A stretch of DNA of 64,000 nucleotides from Streptomyces sp. AM 2-1-1 (GTDB taxonomy: Bacteria > Actinomycetota > Actinomycetes > Streptomycetales > Streptomycetaceae): positions 2,728,001-2,792,000 of the forward strand of contig NZ_CP119147.1 in assembly GCF_029167645.1 (NCBI RefSeq), in the 5' to 3' direction. Position numbers and translations under genes: made by a program. Under the pieces are notes generated by a model. That model made no database searches, had not been told where the DNA came from, and worked only from the letters and a program-made list of their open reading frames with translations. Shown in pieces: positions 59,874 through 64,000 of this stretch (position 1 is its first letter; each line of letters begins with the position of its first letter).

Positions 59874-60139
59874 AGTACGCGTTCCGGTTCACCGCCACGG
59901 CGCAGCGACAACTCCGCGCCATCGACCGGCCTGCCGCCATGCGCATCCTGGCCGCGCTGACCGCACTCGGCGAAGACCCGTACCGCGAGGACGCCGACGT
60001 CAAGGAACTTGTCGGCTCCTCAGGTCTCTACCGGCTGCGGGTGGGGAACTACCGGGTCGCCTACCAGGTCGAGAACGACCGACTCGTGATCCTCGTCGTC
60101 AAGGTCGGTGACCGGCGCGACGTCTACCGGAACGTCTGA
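59870..60139 (+). CDS. RelE/ParE-superfamily toxin
   Basis: An 89-residue toxin starting with GTG at 59870 (MKYAFRFTATAQRQLRAIDR). RelE-like features: N-terminal two-helix segment, GEDPYREDADVKELVGSSGLYRLRVGNYRVAYQVENDRLVILVVKVGDRRDVYRNV with basic residues and the terminal Tyr. RelE toxins cut mRNA on the ribosome. The overlap with the antitoxin couples synthesis. A decayed copy of its 3' half lies 480 nt upstream. Confidence 0.9.
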   Translation: MKYAFRFTATAQRQLRAIDRPAAMRILAALTALGEDPYREDADVKELVGSSGLYRLRVGNYRVAYQVENDRLVILVVKVGDRRDVYRNV

Positions 60140-60198
60140 GACGCCGGACGGGCCCGGGAGCACCGTGGTGCCCCGAGCCCGCCCCCCGCCGGCCTCCG

Positions 60199-60258
60199 CT
60201 CAGCAGCTCATTCGCCGCAGAGCGTCGCCTCAGCAGATCATTCGCCGCCGCGCGTCGC
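60199..60258. repeat. 30-bp direct repeat duplicating the 3' end of the ppx-like gene
   Basis: CTCAGCAGCTCATTCGCCGC plus ten more bases (60199-60228) repeats as 60229-60258 with a few changes. The second copy carries the stop and last seven codons of the reverse-strand gene ending at 60238. Confidence 0.8.
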
Positions 60259-61221
60259 CGCGCCCAGGGCGATCCCGTCCAGGATGTCGTGCTCGCTGAC
60301 CACGATCTCCTGGGCGCCCGTGCGGCGCATCAGCGCCTGGAGGATCAGGGCGCCCGAGGCGATCACGTCGACCCGGCCGGGGTGCATCGAGGGGATCGCG
60401 GCGCGGTCGGCGTGGGTGGAGGCGAGCAGGCTGGTGGTGATCCGCTCCACGCGGGCGAGGGAGATCCGGGAGTGGTGGATGGCCTCGGAGTCGTACTCCT
60501 GGAGGTCCAGCGCGATGGCGGCGATCGTGGTGACCGTGCCGGCGAGGCCGACGAGGGTGGCGGCCTCGGTGAGCGGGACGGTCTCGGCGGCGAGGTCGAG
60601 GGCGGCCTCGACGTCGGCGCGGATCGCGGCGATCCGCGCCTCGGTCGGCGGGTCGATCCTCGCCCCGTCCTGGACGAGGTGGCGCTCCGTCATCCGTACG
60701 CAGCCGATGTCGACCGAGCGGGCCGCGCGGACCGTCTCGTCGCCGAGGACGAACTCGGTGGAGCCGCCGCCGATGTCGACCACCAGGTACGGGGAGGCGA
60801 GGCCGTGGCCGCTGTCGCGGTGGAGTTCGGTGGTGGCCCCGTCGAAGGAGAGCTGGGCTTCCTGGTCGCCGGTGATCACCTCGGGCTCGACGCCCAGGAT
60901 CTCGTGGACGCCCCGGACGAAGTCGGCGCTGTTCTCGGCGTCGCGGGAGGCGGAGGTGGCGACGAAGCGGACGGTCCGGGCGCCGAGTTCCCCGATCACT
61001 CCGGCGTACTCGCGGCAGGCGGCGAACGTACGCTCCAGCGCCTCGGGCGCGAGACGGCCGGTGCGGTCGACTCCCTGGCCGAGGCGGACGATCCGCATCC
61101 GCCGGTCCAGCTCGGTGAAGCTGCCGGTGGCGGGGTCGACGTCGGCCACGAGCAGCCGGATGGAGTTGGTGCCGCAGTCGATGGCCGCGACCCGGGTCGC
61201 GGTCGTGCCGGTCGCGCTCAC
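60238..61221 (-). CDS. Exopolyphosphatase / pppGpp phosphatase (Ppx/GppA)
   Basis: A 327-residue member of the actin-fold Ppx/GppA family, which removes phosphate from polyphosphate or converts pppGpp to ppGpp. Phosphate-binding motifs: AIDCGTNSIRLL at the N-terminus and LVVDIGGGSTEFVLG near residue 135; AGTVTTIAAI near residue 220. It is the short form without an HD domain. GTG 61221 overlaps the DUF501 stop by 4 nt, so these two are translated together. In the conserved eno-divIC-DUF501-ppx order it is the last gene. Confidence 0.92.
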   Translation of the reverse strand: MSATGTTATRVAAIDCGTNSIRLLVADVDPATGSFTELDRRMRIVRLGQGVDRTGRLAPEALERTFAACREYAGVIGELGARTVRFVATSASRDAENSADFVRGVHEILGVEPEVITGDQEAQLSFDGATTELHRDSGHGLASPYLVVDIGGGSTEFVLGDETVRAARSVDIGCVRMTERHLVQDGARIDPPTEARIAAIRADVEAALDLAAETVPLTEAATLVGLAGTVTTIAAIALDLQEYDSEAIHHSRISLARVERITTSLLASTHADRAAIPSMHPGRVDVIASGALILQALMRRTGAQEIVVSEHDILDGIALGAATRGGE

Positions 61222-61763
61222 GCGGGCCCCCCGGCCGGCTTCCCGGCTGCGCACGGCGTGACGCAGGGACCCTTCGCCCACCACTCGGGGAGCAGGGCGA
61301 TGGCCTCGTCGCCGAGCGGGTTCACGCCGGGGCCGGCGGCCAGCGAGTGGCCGACCAGGACGTGCAGGCACTTGACCCGGTCCGGCATGCCGCCGGCGCT
61401 CGGGAAGCCCTCCAGGACCTCGATGGCGTCGCGGCGGGCGAGGTAGTCCTCGTGCGCGGCGCGGTAGGCGGCGGCCAGCTCCGGGTCGCTGCCCAGACGG
61501 TCGGTCATCTCCCTCATGACGCCGTTCGCCTCCAGCGTGCCGATCGCGGAGGCGGCGCGCGGGCACGTCAGGTAGAACGTCGTGGGGAACGGCGTGCCGT
61601 CCTCCAGACGGGGCTGGGTCTCCACCACGTCCGGATTGCCGCAGGGGCAGCGGTGCGCGATGGCGCGCAGCCCGCGCGGCGGCCGTCCGAGCTGCTGCTC
61701 GAACGCGGCGATGTCCGCGTCGGTGGGCGGAGTGGATTCGGTCTGCGGAGGGGGCGTGTCCAT
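61218..61763 (-). CDS. DUF501 domain protein
   Basis: A 181-residue cytoplasmic protein of the DUF501 family, found next to divIC and ppx across actinobacteria. Visible features: LGRPPRGLRAIAHRCPCGNPDVVETQPRL with a CxC pair, FYLTCPRA, and MPDRVKCLHVLVGHSLAAGPGVNPLGDEA. Several conserved Cys suggest metal binding, but no function is known. The ATG at 61763 starts MDTPPPQTES. Confidence 0.9.
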   Translation of the reverse strand: MDTPPPQTESTPPTDADIAAFEQQLGRPPRGLRAIAHRCPCGNPDVVETQPRLEDGTPFPTTFYLTCPRAASAIGTLEANGVMREMTDRLGSDPELAAAYRAAHEDYLARRDAIEVLEGFPSAGGMPDRVKCLHVLVGHSLAAGPGVNPLGDEAIALLPEWWAKGPCVTPCAAGKPAGGPA

Positions 61764-61918
61764 GCCTGCCTTGGTTCTGCTCGAAGGTACCGCTGCGAAC
61801 TGCTGCGAGGTGGTGCTGCTGCCAGGTGGTGCTGGGGGTGCGGTGCTGCTGCGGGTCCGGCGGGGCGCCGGGGCGCGGTGCCGCTCGGACCAGTGTGCCT
61901 GGCCCCGGAGGTCGCGCC

Positions 61919-62425
61919 TCAGTCGCCGTCGGAGCCGGCGGACTCGCCGGACGTGCGGGAGCCGTCCGCGCTGTCCACGCCGTCCCAGAGGTTGGAGTGC
62001 CAGGGCCGGCCGCCCGCGCCGGGCTCGCCCCGGTCGTCGCCGGCCGCGTCGGGGTCGACCACGGTGTAGCCGGTCTCGCCGGGGAGCACGTAGTGCAGGT
62101 GCTCGCGGGCGAGGCGCCGGATGTAGGCGTCGTCCTGGAGGCGGGCCTTCTCGTCCCGCAACTCCTCGGCGCGCTCCCCCGCGTCCGACAGCATCCGCTG
62201 CTGGTCGGCGATCTCCTCGCGCTGGGAGACGTACTGACGCATGGGGTAGGCGAGCGCCACGATCAAGGTGCAGACGATCAGTGCCAGGAACGCGGCCCGG
62301 CCGGTGAGGCGGGAGCGGTGGGCCTGGCGGCGGTTCTGGGAGCGGTAGACGCGGGCCGCCGTCTGCTCGCCCAGCAACCGCAGTCTCGTCGCGGTCGAGA
62401 ACCGGTCGCGGTCCTTCACGGCCAT
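61919..62425 (-). CDS. Septum formation initiator (DivIC/FtsB family)
   Basis: A 168-residue bitopic division protein. A basic cytoplasmic N-terminus is followed by one membrane helix (about 44-62, AAFLALIVCTLIVALAYP), a coiled coil (REEIADQQRMLSDAGERAEELRDEKARLQDD) and the DivIC motif YIRRLAREHLHYVLPGETGY. The tail is disordered. DivIC/FtsB works with FtsL and FtsQ at the septum. ATG 62425 has GGAGG 7 nt upstream. Confidence 0.92.
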   Translation of the reverse strand: MAVKDRDRFSTATRLRLLGEQTAARVYRSQNRRQAHRSRLTGRAAFLALIVCTLIVALAYPMRQYVSQREEIADQQRMLSDAGERAEELRDEKARLQDDAYIRRLAREHLHYVLPGETGYTVVDPDAAGDDRGEPGAGGRPWHSNLWDGVDSADGSRTSGESAGSDGD

Positions 62426-62447
62426 GTTCACGCCTCCCCGTCACGCA

Positions 62448-62492
62448 CGTCCGTCCCCGCACACGGTACGGGACCGAGTGCGGGGACGGACG
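62448..62492 (-). terminator. Hairpin between eno and divIC
   Basis: CGTCCGTCCCCGCAC (62448-62462) pairs perfectly with GTGCGGGGACGGACG (62478-62492) across a 15-nt loop, upstream of the divIC start. Confidence 0.6.
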
Positions 62493-62520
62493 GAGGCTGG
62501 TGGACCGGGCCCTCGGAGGG

Positions 62521-62549
62521 TGTCCCGCGGAACGGCATTCCGCGGGACA
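62521..62549 (-). terminator. eno terminator
   Basis: TGTCCCGCGGAA (62521-62532) and TTCCGCGGGACA (62538-62549) form a perfect 12-bp stem with loop CGGCA, 20 nt beyond the eno stop on the reverse strand. Confidence 0.75.
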
Positions 62550-62568
62550 TTTCCGTACGGGCCCGGGA

Positions 62569-64000
<1,432 letters not shown>

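Overview
This is high-GC actinobacterial chromosome, almost certainly Streptomyces. Nearly every codon ends in G or C. GTG and TTG starts are common. Signature developmental genes are present: an orphan regulator that reads as BldM, a WhiB-like iron-sulphur protein beside it, and a tRNA-Leu with anticodon UAA, i.e. bldA. All assignments were made by reading the sequence; no database search was run.

Region 1 (1-11844) is core genome: the 5' end of a PcrA/UvrD helicase gene, two secreted NlpC/P60 wall hydrolases around a small membrane protein, a PspC-domain histidine kinase with its LuxR-type response regulator (4-nt overlap), a divergent PspC membrane protein, DoxX, a VapBC-like pair under a 24-bp palindrome, an unknown membrane protein, and guaA. 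Region 2 (11845-34025) has a small chorismate mutase behind a candidate Phe/Tyr attenuator, a GMC oxidoreductase, a semialdehyde dehydrogenase, three tandem kinase-like membrane proteins (the middle one a pseudokinase), glpD, a nucleotide-sugar dehydrogenase relative lacking its catalytic Cys, guaB3 and guaB, a SigD-like sigma factor, bldM and a WhiB-like gene.

Region 3 (34026-51657) looks variable. It holds a LysR regulator, a lower-GC two-gene cassette (DUF262 protein plus HipA kinase, no HipB), a MOSC protein, a divergent MFS/MarR pair with strong palindromes, bldA, and a six-gene saccharide operon (binding protein, two permeases, two ATPases, GH2 beta-mannosidase) with a divergent LacI regulator. 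Region 4 (51658-64000) is core again: a LolD/FtsX-type exporter, a cyclopropane-fatty-acid-synthase-like methyltransferase, ndh with an upstream Rex-like site, a duplicated and partly decayed Phd/RelE toxin-antitoxin locus, ppx/gppA, DUF501, a DivIC/FtsB protein and eno.

The genes most worth following are the DUF262-HipA cassette, the pseudokinase, the decayed toxin copy, and the possibility that region 3 spans the joint of an origin-centred inversion. That last idea rests on remembered S. coelicolor locus numbers.
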